A stretch of DNA of 22,907 nucleotides from Lachnospiraceae bacterium UBA5902 (GCA_002431865.1 DJEI01000014.1:1-22907); one strand, 5' to 3'. Positions 8,043 to 15,827 are shown, numbered from the stretch's first letter. Program-made: numbers and translations. Notes: generated from the sequence alone by a model not told the origin.

Positions 8043-8309
8043 TTATTCCTTTCCTCCCTGAATTTTCCGTATATCACAGGCATCGATATCAACCAGAACA
8101 ATGTCCGGTCCGATACGCACAATGTTGCAATACCGGATATAATATTCTGTCCCGGATCCGAAGCAGGAGAATAATTTGCCCGGTCCCGGAACGATGATTG
8201 CAAGTATCTTTCCAGTCTCACAATCAAACTCGACATCGGCAACATAACCGAGCCGGCTGCAATCCTTGCAGTTTATAACTTCTTTTTCTTTTAATTCTAA
8301 AAAGCGCAT
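8043..8309 (-). CDS. YlmC/YmxH family sporulation-associated PRC-barrel protein
   Basis: This 88-residue PRC-barrel-like protein belongs to the YlmC/YmxH family of spore-forming Firmicutes. It opens with MRFLELKEKEVINCKDCSRLGYV and continues with VEFDCETGKILAIIVPGPG, both typical of the family. The C-terminal half contains GTEYYIRYCNIVRIGPDIVLVD, trimmed here to its recognisable core. Its precise role is unclear; family members are linked to sporulation, and this position directly before nrdR recurs in clostridia. GAAGG lies about six bases before the ATG. The 39-base gap after degV shows no terminator, so read-through from degV is likely. Confidence 0.9.
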   Translation of the reverse strand: MRFLELKEKEVINCKDCSRLGYVADVEFDCETGKILAIIVPGPGKLFSCFGSGTEYYIRYCNIVRIGPDIVLVDIDACDIRKIQGGKE

Positions 8310-8348
8310 CGCATACCTTCGCTTTTTATAGTTAGTATATGCATCTGC

Positions 8349-9224
8349 TTATCGCTTGTCACCTAAAAAGAACAACGTCATCGTTCCTGGTCCTACATGT
8401 GCTCCTATGATCGGACCAACCTCGCTGATGATAATCTTATCCGGATGGAACTTTTCGTCCACCTTTGCCTTAATATATTCTGCATCTTCCAGACAGTCTG
8501 CATGACAGATTAATACCATTTCCTGTTTATCTGCATAACTTCCTACACAGCTTTCCATCTCAGATACAAGCTGGTTTAACGCTTTCTTGCGTCCACGCAC
8601 CTTGCTCTCTGCAGCAAGTCTTCCTTCCGCATCCACATGTAATACCGGCTTCAGCTGGATCATACCACCAATCATCGCCGCCGTCTTGGAAATTCGTCCA
8701 CCGCGCTGCAAGTAAGTCAGATCATCTACCGTAAACTTATGAACGATGTGATGCTTTAACTCCTCAAGTGCCTGCATGTTCTCTTTGGCTGACATGCCCT
8801 TTTTCTTATTTTCAATCGCATGATAGATCAACATACCATGTCCGCCACAGGCGCAGATAGAATCAAAAACACAGATATCTGCATCCGGATATTTTTCCTG
8901 CATTTCTTCGCGGCATACAAATGCGTTGTTGATCGTGCTGCTGATGCCGGAAGAAAGACAGGTAAATAATACGTCTTTTCCTGCGGACAGTGCCTTTTCA
9001 AATTCCTCTTCGATATCGTTGATATTCGGTGCTGCTGTCTTTGTTCCCTGTCCCGCACGCATGCGGTCATAAAATTCTTTGTTCGTCAGCGTCTTTTCTT
9101 TTCCATCGAATACTTCGTCACCGATTTCAAAGCTGATTGGGATGATCACAACTCCCTGCTCCTCGGCATAGCCGACTGGCAGGTCATTCGATGAATCTGT
9201 GATAATAACGTAATCTCTTTCCAT
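8349..9224 (-). CDS. DegV family fatty-acid-binding protein
   Basis: DegV/FakB proteins bind a fatty acid for phosphorylation by FakA or act as lipid carriers. From the ATG at 9224 the product has 291 residues, the usual size. It shows the N-terminal ITDSSNDLP motif (8-16), the TKTAAPN segment corresponding to the family's T-S-Q-P loop, CLSSGISSTINNAF, and the second-domain YLQRGGRISK and LKPVLHVD motifs. GGGAG is seven bases upstream of this ATG. An ATG at 9236 (MGEKMERDY) is a less likely start. A still longer frame runs into the inverted-repeat element and is not coding. A fakA gene is not in the window. Confidence 0.94.
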   Translation of the reverse strand: MERDYVIITDSSNDLPVGYAEEQGVVIIPISFEIGDEVFDGKEKTLTNKEFYDRMRAGQGTKTAAPNINDIEEEFEKALSAGKDVLFTCLSSGISSTINNAFVCREEMQEKYPDADICVFDSICACGGHGMLIYHAIENKKKGMSAKENMQALEELKHHIVHKFTVDDLTYLQRGGRISKTAAMIGGMIQLKPVLHVDAEGRLAAESKVRGRKKALNQLVSEMESCVGSYADKQEMVLICHADCLEDAEYIKAKVDEKFHPDKIIISEVGPIIGAHVGPGTMTLFFLGDKR

Positions 9225-9239
9225 TTTTTCTCCCATCTT

Positions 9240-9515
9240 ATGTATTAATATCGTGGTATACAAGTTATATATAATTACGAATTCCACACAGACACGCTCC
9301 CGGGTATCACCACATCGCTTCGCTCTGTGGTAAGTTGTCGGGCGCATCCTAATTATGAATCTTCGATTCATAAACGCCCTCCGCGCTCGGTTCATCACGC
9401 AGTGGTACTAAATTCACGGCAAACGAGTTTACCATTCATTAAGTACCAGTGTGCTTCAACGGTCTGTGTCAGAATTGTAATTATGTACAACTTGATACAC
9501 TTTATATTAACACAT
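9240..9515. repeat. MITE-like structured element with ~56-bp imperfect terminal inverted repeats
   Basis: The left arm (9240-9296) and right arm (9460-9515) match as imperfect reverse complements at roughly three quarters of positions. Shared blocks include TTAATAT, CAAGTT, ATAATTAC and ACACAGAC. Between the arms lie further hairpins: ATGAATC/GATTCAT (9355-9361 with 9365-9371, three-base loop), enclosed by GGGCG/CGCCC (9340-9344 with 9375-9379); ACCACA/TGTGGT (9309-9314 with 9326-9331); and GGTACT/AGTACC (9404-9409 with 9442-9447). The core is more GC-rich than the arms. The element fills almost exactly the 296-base gap between the rnfB stop and the degV start. It contains no convincing gene, and no clear target-site duplication is seen. 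Confidence 0.75.
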
Positions 9516-9520
9516 GTCAT

Positions 9521-10306
9521 CTACTTTATAATTTTGACCGGACATTTTTCCTTACATGTGCCACAACCGGTACATTTCCCGTAGTCAACAACTGCGAGGT
9601 GATCCTGCACGGTGATTGCGCCCTGTGGACAGTTTCTCTGACACAGACCACAACCAATACAGCCTGCGTTGCAGACTGCCTTTACGTCTTTACCAAATTC
9701 CTTCGAATTACACTCGACGATTGCACCAGCATCTTCCGGTATCATCTCGATAATATGTCTTGGACAGGCAAGTACACACTGCCCGCATGACTTACATTTA
9801 TCCTTGTCCACAACTGCCACGCCATCTACGATGGAAATTGCATCAAACTGGCAGGCACGCTTACATGAACCATAGCCAAGACATCCAAAGCTGCAGCCCT
9901 TTGGTCCGCCACCCGGTGCATTGGCTGCGATCTGGCAGTCGTCCGGTCCGACATAGTCGTACACATCCTTTGCCTTCTCACAGGTTCCGGCACATTTCAC
10001 ATGTGCAACATGTCTGACGCTGTCGATCTCTCCACCGACAACCTCTACAATCTTCTTTGCTACGGCTTCGCCACCGACCGGGCAGGCATCCGGCTTCGCT
10101 TCACCCTTTGCAATCGCTGCCGCAAGGCCATCACAGCCCGGATATCCACAACCTCCACAGTTGTTGCCAGGCAGTGCCTCACGTACTTTGATTTCTTTTT
10201 CGTCTACTTTTACTTTAAACTTCTCGCTCGCCACACCCAGGAGGATTCCGGCTAAAATTCCGACAATTCCAATGACCGCAGCCGCGTACAAAATCGATGT
10301 TCCCAT
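9521..10306 (-). CDS. rnfB: Rnf complex iron-sulfur subunit RnfB
   Basis: RnfB is the membrane-anchored polyferredoxin that passes electrons between soluble ferredoxin and the Rnf membrane core. The 261 residues begin with one membrane helix (about 5-25). The N-terminal 4Fe-4S domain follows, with Cys50, Cys53, Cys58 and Cys75 in NNCGGCGYPGCDG. Four more cysteine sets follow: 138/142/148/152 in an unusual spacing, and canonical CxxCxxCxxxCP sets at 171-181, 216-226 and 245-255. AGGAGG precedes the ATG, and the rnfA stop is 13 bases upstream. It is the last gene of the operon, and the inverted-repeat element begins within about six bases of its stop codon. Confidence 0.97.
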   Translation of the reverse strand: MGTSILYAAAVIGIVGILAGILLGVASEKFKVKVDEKEIKVREALPGNNCGGCGYPGCDGLAAAIAKGEAKPDACPVGGEAVAKKIVEVVGGEIDSVRHVAHVKCAGTCEKAKDVYDYVGPDDCQIAANAPGGGPKGCSFGCLGYGSCKRACQFDAISIVDGVAVVDKDKCKSCGQCVLACPRHIIEMIPEDAGAIVECNSKEFGKDVKAVCNAGCIGCGLCQRNCPQGAITVQDHLAVVDYGKCTGCGTCKEKCPVKIIK

Positions 10307-10319
10307 TTCTTCGCCTCCT

Positions 10320-10892
10320 CTAAATCAATCCGTTCAATCCAAGGAAAGCGATTGCCATAAGACCGGCTGTAATCAGCACGATCGGCGCTCCTTTGAAGCT
10401 TTCCGGTATATCGTTTTTATCTATCTTCTCCCGGATACCTGCCATTACGATGATCGCAATTGCAAATCCGACTGCGGAGAACATACCGTTGATGATAGAC
10501 TCTCCGATATTTAAATCATCCTGCACATTTTTGAGCGCGATACCAAGCACTGCACAGTTCGTTGTAATCAGTGGCAGATACACGCCTAATGCCTCATACA
10601 GCGATGGAACCGTCTTCTTTAAGAACATCTCCACAAACTGTACAAGCGCTGCAATGACCAGGATAAACACAATCGTGTTCAGATAAGAAAGCTTGAGTGG
10701 TACAAGCACGAAACGATAAATCACACTTGTCACCGCCGAAGCGATCGTCATAACGAAGATAACTGCACCGCCCATACCGGCCGCTGTGCTTACCTTCTTT
10801 GATACTCCTAAGAATGGACAGATACCCATGAACTGGCTCAGGATTACATTGTTCACAAGAGCAGCGGATATCGCTAATAAAATAATATTCAT
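10320..10892 (-). CDS. rnfA: Rnf complex membrane subunit RnfA
   Basis: RnfA is an integral membrane subunit that pairs with RnfE in the centre of the complex. The 190-residue product is the standard length with six hydrophobic helices. Family signatures are NNVILSQFMGICPFLGVSKK, containing Cys25, and LPLITTNCAVLG, containing Cys113. These two cysteines correspond to those proposed to ligate the intramembrane 2Fe-2S centre shared with RnfE. AAGGAGG lies upstream, overlapping the end of rnfE, and the intergenic gap is three bases. It is transcribed and probably translationally coupled with rnfE and rnfB. Confidence 0.98.
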   Translation of the reverse strand: MNIILLAISAALVNNVILSQFMGICPFLGVSKKVSTAAGMGGAVIFVMTIASAVTSVIYRFVLVPLKLSYLNTIVFILVIAALVQFVEMFLKKTVPSLYEALGVYLPLITTNCAVLGIALKNVQDDLNIGESIINGMFSAVGFAIAIIVMAGIREKIDKNDIPESFKGAPIVLITAGLMAIAFLGLNGLI

Positions 10893-10895
10893 ATC

Positions 10896-11645
10896 CTACT
10901 CCTCCTTTCCTTTGCCTGCGCACATAATATTTGCACAGCTTGCACAATCTGCCAGTCTGCATGTCTCTGCCTTCTCGCCCGTCTTCTTTGCCTTCTTGAT
11001 ATGACGATGGTTGATAAATGCAATGATAAATGCCAGTACAAGGAATGCGCCCGGTGCCGATACAAAAATGCTTGCCGGCTGGAACAGTCCCTGATCGGAC
11101 AAAATCTGAAAGACCTTGTCACTTGCATGACTCTCAGCAAAATTCTCAACAGCCTTTACAAAGCTGAATCCAAAGATGCTGCCAGAACCAAGGATCTCAC
11201 GGATGATACCGATTGTCGTCAGTCCAACTGTAAATCCAAGTCCCATACCAATACCATCAAAGATGGATGGAATCACCGGATTCTTTGATGCATAACTCTC
11301 TGCTCTACCTAAGATAATACAGTTTACAACGATCAGTGGAATGAAAATTCCCAGGCTGTCGTTCAGGCTTGGAATATATGCCTGCAGTAAAAACTGTACG
11401 ATTGTTACAAATGAAGCAATGATAACGATGTAAGCAGGAATACGCACCTTGTCCGGAATCAGTTTCCGAAGCAGGGAGATCATAAAGTTACTCATCGTCA
11501 GGATCACCATCGTTGTAAGTCCCATGCCAAGTCCGTTGATTGCAGAGGATGTAACCGCAAGTGTCGGACACATGCCAAGCATCTGCACAAAAGTAGGATT
11601 CTCTGTAATAATACCATTTTTTAAACGTTCTGCTATCTTTCCCAT
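10896..11645 (-). CDS. rnfE: Rnf complex membrane subunit RnfE with cysteine-rich C-terminal tail
   Basis: RnfE is the inverted homologue and partner of RnfA. From the ATG at 11645 the product has 249 residues. Membrane helices carry the family motifs ENPTFVQMLGMCPTLAV (Cys26) and IPLIVVNCIILGRAE (Cys109), the equivalents of the RnfA cluster cysteines. The protein is longer than many RnfE proteins. It ends in a hydrophilic tail with Cys229, Cys234, Cys237 and Cys242 (C-x4-C-x2-C-x4-C), which looks like a metal or Fe-S ligand set. The start was chosen over an in-frame GTG at 11657 because AGGAGGT would overlap that GTG. The ATG lies three bases before the preceding gene's stop boundary, so the genes are tightly coupled. 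Confidence 0.96.
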   Translation of the reverse strand: MGKIAERLKNGIITENPTFVQMLGMCPTLAVTSSAINGLGMGLTTMVILTMSNFMISLLRKLIPDKVRIPAYIVIIASFVTIVQFLLQAYIPSLNDSLGIFIPLIVVNCIILGRAESYASKNPVIPSIFDGIGMGLGFTVGLTTIGIIREILGSGSIFGFSFVKAVENFAESHASDKVFQILSDQGLFQPASIFVSAPGAFLVLAFIIAFINHRHIKKAKKTGEKAETCRLADCASCANIMCAGKGKEE

Positions 11646-11646
11646 G

Positions 11647-13332
11647 TTACTGTGCACCTCCTGTTGTCAGGAATCGAATTGTACGAAGTGCCGCATTGAC
11701 GGCATTTGTTACTGCCGATGTGGTAATCGTCGCACCGGACAATGCATCAATCTCACTGTCCTTTGTCGAACCGGTCTTTGTATATTCAAACTTGTTCACC
11801 TGTTTACCAATAAACTGTGATTTAAATTCATCCGTATCCGCTTCCATACCAAGACCTGCCGTCTCATTTAATGTCAGGAAGGAAATACCTGTGATCTGAT
11901 ACTCGGTGTTGATTCCGATTGCCATCTGGATATCTCCGCCATAGCCTGCTGTACTTGTTATAAGGATAACATAGCCAACCAGTTCATTTTTTTCATCATC
12001 ACCGCCGACACAGATATCGTCAATATGCACGTTTTCAAATCCATACGATTCCAGCAATGGATTGATCTGTTTTACGACATTACCATCCTCTTCCACGCTC
12101 ATAATACGGGTTGCTTCCGGAAGCACTTCCGCATAGGCATCGTTCTTCGCCTGCTCCTGTACCTTCTCAATCGGATCCTTTGTCACGCTGTAGACACCAC
12201 CTAATGCAGCACCCATCACAACCGTAATCACACAGATTGCAACGATTGCAGCCACGATGCCCTTGACATCCATCTTGTCTTTCTTCTTTGGTTCTTTGCC
12301 ATCACCTTCCGAAACATTCTCTGCCTTTGAAGCTTTCTTTGCTTCCTTCTTTGCCTCTTTCGCTTCAAGCTTTGCCTGCTTCTTATCCTTGATCTCTGCC
12401 CCCTCGCCAAATGCCTTCGGTACGGTTGCACGTTCAATCAGAGGCACTAACAGGTTCATAATGATGATTGAATAAGAAACGCCCTCGGTACTGCTGCCGA
12501 AGATACGGAGTACAAATGTCAAAAGTCCAAGTCCGATTGCGTAAATTACTTTTCCAGAGGAAGTGATTGGGCTTGTCACATAATCGGTTGCCATGAACCA
12601 TGCACCAAGCATCAAACCGCCACCACACAGATGTGCAGCCACATAAACCGGAACATTATAATCCTGTGTTACTGCGTAGATTGCAACTGCGATCGTGAAG
12701 GTTCCGATGTAGATCAAAGGTGTCTTCGGGCTGATCACCTTCTTGCAAAGCAGGTAGACCGCACCAATCAAAAGCGCAACCACGGATGTCTCACCGATCG
12801 TTCCTGCGGTATATCCAAGAAACATGCTGCGCAGGTTTACCATACCGGTAAGCTTCAGTGTTGCAAGTGGTGTTGCAGTTGCCACACCATCATATACAAA
12901 GTTTGTCATATAACGGGAGAACGACAGCAGCAGGAAGCATCTTGCTCCAAGTGCCGGGTTCATAAAGTTCTGTCCAAGTCCACCAAAAAGCTGCTTTACG
13001 ATGATGATTGCAAATGCAGAACCAGCAATTGCCATCCAGATTGGAAGATTTGGCGGCAGGTTCAAAGCGAGCAGCAATCCGGTTACAACCGCAGAAAAAT
13101 CTCCGACTGTTACCTTCTTGCCCATGCATTTTTGATACAGCGCCTCAAATCCAACACAGCTTCCGATACAAACTGCAACCAGCAATGCTGCATACCAGCC
13201 AAATATGTACAAGCCGAATGCCGTTGCCGGGACTAACGCAATCACAACATCAAACATGATGTCCGATGTTGTTGCCTTGCTTCTCACATGCGGGGAAGCA
13301 GAGACCTTCAATTTCAAATTTTCCTGTTCCAC
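11647..13332 (-). CDS. Fused RnfD-RnfG subunit of the Rnf complex
   Basis: One open frame carries two normally separate Rnf subunits. With a GTG start at 13332 (AGGAGGT eight bases upstream, overlapping the rnfC stop) the product has 561 residues. Residues 1-305 are RnfD: multi-span membrane protein with DGVATATPLA, where Thr154 is the likely covalent FMN site, and ATDYVTSPIT. Residues 306-355 are a highly charged Lys/Glu/Ala-rich linker. Residues 355-561 are RnfG: one membrane helix (about 357-380), then the extracytoplasmic FMN domain with DALSGATITTSAV, Thr535 being the likely FMN attachment site. Both junction ends should be cytoplasmic, so the fusion is topologically sensible. It sits in the expected D-G position between rnfC and rnfE. 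Confidence 0.95.
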   Translation of the reverse strand: MEQENLKLKVSASPHVRSKATTSDIMFDVVIALVPATAFGLYIFGWYAALLVAVCIGSCVGFEALYQKCMGKKVTVGDFSAVVTGLLLALNLPPNLPIWMAIAGSAFAIIIVKQLFGGLGQNFMNPALGARCFLLLSFSRYMTNFVYDGVATATPLATLKLTGMVNLRSMFLGYTAGTIGETSVVALLIGAVYLLCKKVISPKTPLIYIGTFTIAVAIYAVTQDYNVPVYVAAHLCGGGLMLGAWFMATDYVTSPITSSGKVIYAIGLGLLTFVLRIFGSSTEGVSYSIIIMNLLVPLIERATVPKAFGEGAEIKDKKQAKLEAKEAKKEAKKASKAENVSEGDGKEPKKKDKMDVKGIVAAIVAICVITVVMGAALGGVYSVTKDPIEKVQEQAKNDAYAEVLPEATRIMSVEEDGNVVKQINPLLESYGFENVHIDDICVGGDDEKNELVGYVILITSTAGYGGDIQMAIGINTEYQITGISFLTLNETAGLGMEADTDEFKSQFIGKQVNKFEYTKTGSTKDSEIDALSGATITTSAVTNAVNAALRTIRFLTTGGAQ

Positions 13333-13345
13333 TTTCTCGCACCTC

Positions 13346-14662
13346 CTATTTCTTGCGATTTGCCAAGATGGCTTTTCTCGTGCCTGCAATCGTCTGTGTC
13401 AGATGCCGCTTTGCCGGACATACATACGAACAACAGCCACATTCGCAACATTCCATACCATTTAATTTCTGGAAACCTTCCAGATCACCCTGACTTGCCA
13501 GTGTTGCAAGCTTGTTCGGCATCACTCTGCCTGGACAAACCTCCACACATCTGCCACAGCGGATACAGTTGCTCGGCTCATATTCCGAAACTTCATCCTT
13601 CGTCATGCAGAGAATTGCAGAGGACGATTTCGTGACTGGAATATTCAGATCGTAGATGGCTTTTCCCATCATCGGTCCACCTGCAATGATCTTCTCCGGT
13701 TCCTGTAAAAATCCTCCGGCTGCCTCGATCAGCTCTGCAAAACTTGTACCAGTCCGTACAAGATAGTTGCATGGTTCCGTAATCGCATCCCCCGTCACAG
13801 TCACCAGTCTCTGAATCAATGGTTTTCCCTGCCGTACAGCTTCACAGATGGAATACACGGTATCCACATTATGCACGATGCAGCCTGCATCCGCCGGAAG
13901 CATTTTCGAGTTGATATAACGTCCGGTATTGGCATAGATAAGCTGACGCTCTGCGCCCTCTGGATATTTCGTCTTCATGGAATTGACCTTGATATCCGGG
14001 TCATTTCCAAGCACTTCTTTTAACTTCTGAATCGCCTTTGGCTTATTGTCTTCCACCGCAATGATTCCCTTTGCCTTTGGGAAGATTGCAAGTGCGAGAC
14101 GCAAGCCCTCGATCACCTTGTCCGTCTCATCGAACAGACGACGGTAATCCGATGTCAGATATGGCTCACACTCAGATGCATTGACGATAATGTAATCAAT
14201 CTCATCCGCGTTCTTCGGAGAAAGCTTAACATTCGTCGGGAATCCGGCGCCGCCCATGCCGACAACACCTGCATTCTTGATAGCTTCCAAAATCTCTTCC
14301 TTTGTAAGCTCCGCAAGTGGCTTCTCATTTTTCACATATTCAATTTCTTCAAACTGATTGTCATTTTCGATCACGATCGAATTGACCTTAGAACCGGATG
14401 CAGTCAGTCTAGGTTCCACAGCCTTGACTGTTCCGGATACAGATGAATGAATGTTTGCAGAAACAAATCCACCGGCTTCTGCAATCAGCTGCCCTGCTAA
14501 AACATGGTCACCTTTTTTGACAACTGCCTTCGCAGGTGCGCCGATATGCTGACTCAGTGGATATACCATATCTCCCTTTGGGACATATTCAATTACATCC
14601 TTATCCATCGTAAGTTCTTTGCCTTCGTATGGATGGATGCCTCCTTTAAAAGTTAGTTTCAT
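13346..14662 (-). CDS. rnfC: Rnf complex NADH-binding subunit RnfC
   Basis: RnfC is the peripheral NAD(H)- and FMN-binding subunit, homologous to NuoF. The 438 residues match clostridial RnfC. Landmarks in order are FKGGIHPYEGK (5-15), a barrel-sandwich segment (about 45-85), the nucleotide-binding GVVGMGGAGFPTNVKL (132-147) and VNASECEPYLTSDYR (160-174). Two 4Fe-4S sites follow: Cys366/369/372/376 and Cys405/408/411/415. It is the first gene of the operon, 35 bases downstream of the -10 of a consensus-like promoter. The ribosome binding site is weak (GTGGGG), unlike the strong sites of the following genes. Its stop overlaps the binding site of the RnfD-G gene. Confidence 0.98.
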   Translation of the reverse strand: MKLTFKGGIHPYEGKELTMDKDVIEYVPKGDMVYPLSQHIGAPAKAVVKKGDHVLAGQLIAEAGGFVSANIHSSVSGTVKAVEPRLTASGSKVNSIVIENDNQFEEIEYVKNEKPLAELTKEEILEAIKNAGVVGMGGAGFPTNVKLSPKNADEIDYIIVNASECEPYLTSDYRRLFDETDKVIEGLRLALAIFPKAKGIIAVEDNKPKAIQKLKEVLGNDPDIKVNSMKTKYPEGAERQLIYANTGRYINSKMLPADAGCIVHNVDTVYSICEAVRQGKPLIQRLVTVTGDAITEPCNYLVRTGTSFAELIEAAGGFLQEPEKIIAGGPMMGKAIYDLNIPVTKSSSAILCMTKDEVSEYEPSNCIRCGRCVEVCPGRVMPNKLATLASQGDLEGFQKLNGMECCECGCCSYVCPAKRHLTQTIAGTRKAILANRKK

Positions 14663-14696
14663 CGTACTGACCCCACTCTAATAAATATTTGCTATT

Positions 14697-14725
14697 ATTT
14701 TAATACAAGTAGGAATTTTTATCAA
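14697..14725 (-). promoter_or_regulatory. Promoter of the rnf operon
   Basis: On the minus strand TTGATA (14725-14720), an exact 17-base spacer and TAAAAT (14702-14697) lie 35 bases before the rnfC ATG in an AT-rich gap of 95 bases. Both boxes match the vegetative consensus at 5 of 6 and 5 of 6 positions. No terminator separates it from the Gx-transporter gene upstream, so read-through may add to rnf expression. Confidence 0.6.
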
Positions 14726-14757
14726 TAAATGTGTCCTTAATTTCACAACTTTTATGC

Positions 14758-15285
14758 CTAAAAACGTATATTTCTGAGCAAAAAGGACGCTAGCAGTCCG
14801 ATTGCCACGCCTGCGACCGTTCCCGTAATCAAAAGGACAAACATATAATAAAAAATACGCACGTTTCCCATCACACAAACCGCGACAAGAATCTGTCCCA
14901 GATTATGGAATACCGCACCAGCAACGCTGATTCCAACCAGTCCGAATATCCGGCATTTTTTGAGCAGCGTCATGATCAGTATACTGCATGCCGCACCGGC
15001 CAGACTGTACAACAGAACTGCCATGTTGCCAAACAAAATGTTCGACAGGATGATGCGTCCGACCGAAATCACAATCGTCGATTTCAGATCCAGTCTCTGT
15101 AATGCAATGATTGTAACCAGATTGGCAAGTCCTAGTTTTACTCCCGGCACTGCCATGTGGATTGGCACCAGGCTTTCCAGATACGACAAGATCATGGCAA
15201 GTGCGATCAGGACACCGCACAGTGCGATCTTATGATTATTATTTAATTGTATGTGGTCATTTGTTTGTCTGTTTTTTTTCTTCAA
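14758..15285 (-). CDS. Gx transporter family protein (Hpre_diP_synt_I / ECF-S-like)
   Basis: This 175-residue integral membrane protein has about five hydrophobic helices. It contains IALCGVLIALAMILSYLES, then VPGVKLGLANLV and FHNLGQILVA, typical of the family once called heptaprenyl diphosphate synthase component I and now Gx transporter. Family members resemble ECF substrate-binding (S) subunits, and the substrate is not established. The start is a TTG at 15285; AAGGAAAGAG lies about 12 bases upstream, and no ATG occurs before the first helix. It follows the NusG-domain-II gene by 29 bases and precedes the rnf operon. From memory, this pair often accompanies Rnf and FMN-transferase (ApbE) genes in clostridia; no apbE is visible here. 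Confidence 0.85.
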   Translation of the reverse strand: MKKKNRQTNDHIQLNNNHKIALCGVLIALAMILSYLESLVPIHMAVPGVKLGLANLVTIIALQRLDLKSTIVISVGRIILSNILFGNMAVLLYSLAGAACSILIMTLLKKCRIFGLVGISVAGAVFHNLGQILVAVCVMGNVRIFYYMFVLLITGTVAGVAIGLLASFLLRNIRF

Positions 15286-15314
15286 TAATATCTGTCTCTT
15301 TCCTTCTAGTCCAT

Positions 15315-15674
15315 CTACTCTTTGATTTCCACAACCAGCTTATGCGGCAGACAAATGATTGTCTCCCCAGTCTGGCTGATCGCCCGGTGTTTCTCACAGA
15401 TTTTATCCGGGCAGTCAGCATTCTGCACAGTTACACCGCCATCCTGTACAACGACTGTATTGTCGCCTGCCTCCTGCTTCACTTCGTAGCTGGCGTCCTT
15501 ATCCAACTGCAAGGTTTTAACCGATTTACCATCAATCATGATATCGACATATGCGCCCGGCTTTTGCAGCTTCTTCCATGCAAAAAGTCCTGCTGCCGCC
15601 AGAATTAAAATTCCAACGATCAGCAGGATATCTACACGGGATATCATGTTATATTCCTGTTTTGGTTTCATCAT
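15315..15674 (-). CDS. NusG domain II-containing protein
   Basis: The product has 119 residues. A single N-terminal membrane helix (about 14-31) is followed by a domain of about 85 residues of the NusG_II type, facing outside. The domain has the typical pattern VDIMIDGKSVKTLQL, then VTVQNADCPDKICEKHRAI and TIICLPHKLVVEI. The two cysteines in CPDKIC and a third in IICLPHK are conserved in the family as I recall it. The function is unknown. The ATG at 15674 has GAGG six bases upstream; the ATG immediately after it is an alternative. It is adjacent to and probably co-transcribed with the Gx transporter gene. It starts 27 bases after the receiver-domain remnant. Confidence 0.88.
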   Translation of the reverse strand: MMKPKQEYNMISRVDILLIVGILILAAAGLFAWKKLQKPGAYVDIMIDGKSVKTLQLDKDASYEVKQEAGDNTVVVQDGGVTVQNADCPDKICEKHRAISQTGETIICLPHKLVVEIKE

Positions 15675-15701
15675 TGATTACCTCTGATTCTGTTTTAGTT
15701 G

Positions 15702-15827
15702 TTACAGCTTCCTACAATATTTTGCCAATGTTTCCATAATCTGATTCATCTGCAACGGCTTTGACAAATGTTCATTCATACCTGCCTCCAAACAATATGG
15801 TTGGATTGGTGACAGGGCATACATCAT
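15702..15827 (-). pseudogene. Remnant of a response-regulator receiver domain (C-terminal end)
   Basis: The minus strand encodes 41 codons: a start-like ATG, a segment ending CLEAGMNEHLSKPLQMNQI, then METLAKYCRKL and TAA. The CLEAGMNEHLSKPL block is the conserved beta5/alpha5 region of receiver domains of hybrid sensor kinases, with the invariant Lys-Pro. The phosphoacceptor Asp and everything before the beta5 region are absent. The fragment begins directly after the stop codon of the MATE gene, in the same frame, with two codons between. This looks like the 3' stump of a hybrid histidine kinase or response regulator whose 5' part was lost. Whether any peptide is made is unknown. Confidence 0.75.

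Noticed and set aside
8039..8245. An N-terminal extension of nrdR by 69 codons
   Set aside because: It overlaps the ylmC/ymxH gene out of frame, and NrdR proteins begin at MKCPFC.
9225..9398. An N-terminal extension of the DegV gene of 58 codons reaching into the inverted-repeat element
   Set aside because: It has no family similarity, is compositionally odd (rich in Arg), and lies largely in the repeat; the ATG at 9224 has a proper ribosome binding site and gives the normal length.
9240..9515. Interpretation of the inverted-repeat element as a CRISPR array or attachment site
   Set aside because: There are no regularly spaced direct repeats and no integrase; the structure is a single set of terminal inverted repeats with internal hairpins.
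12631..13236. A 201-codon plus-strand open frame opposite the RnfD-G gene
   Set aside because: It is an antisense shadow of a clearly conserved gene with a cysteine- and histidine-rich, non-protein-like composition.
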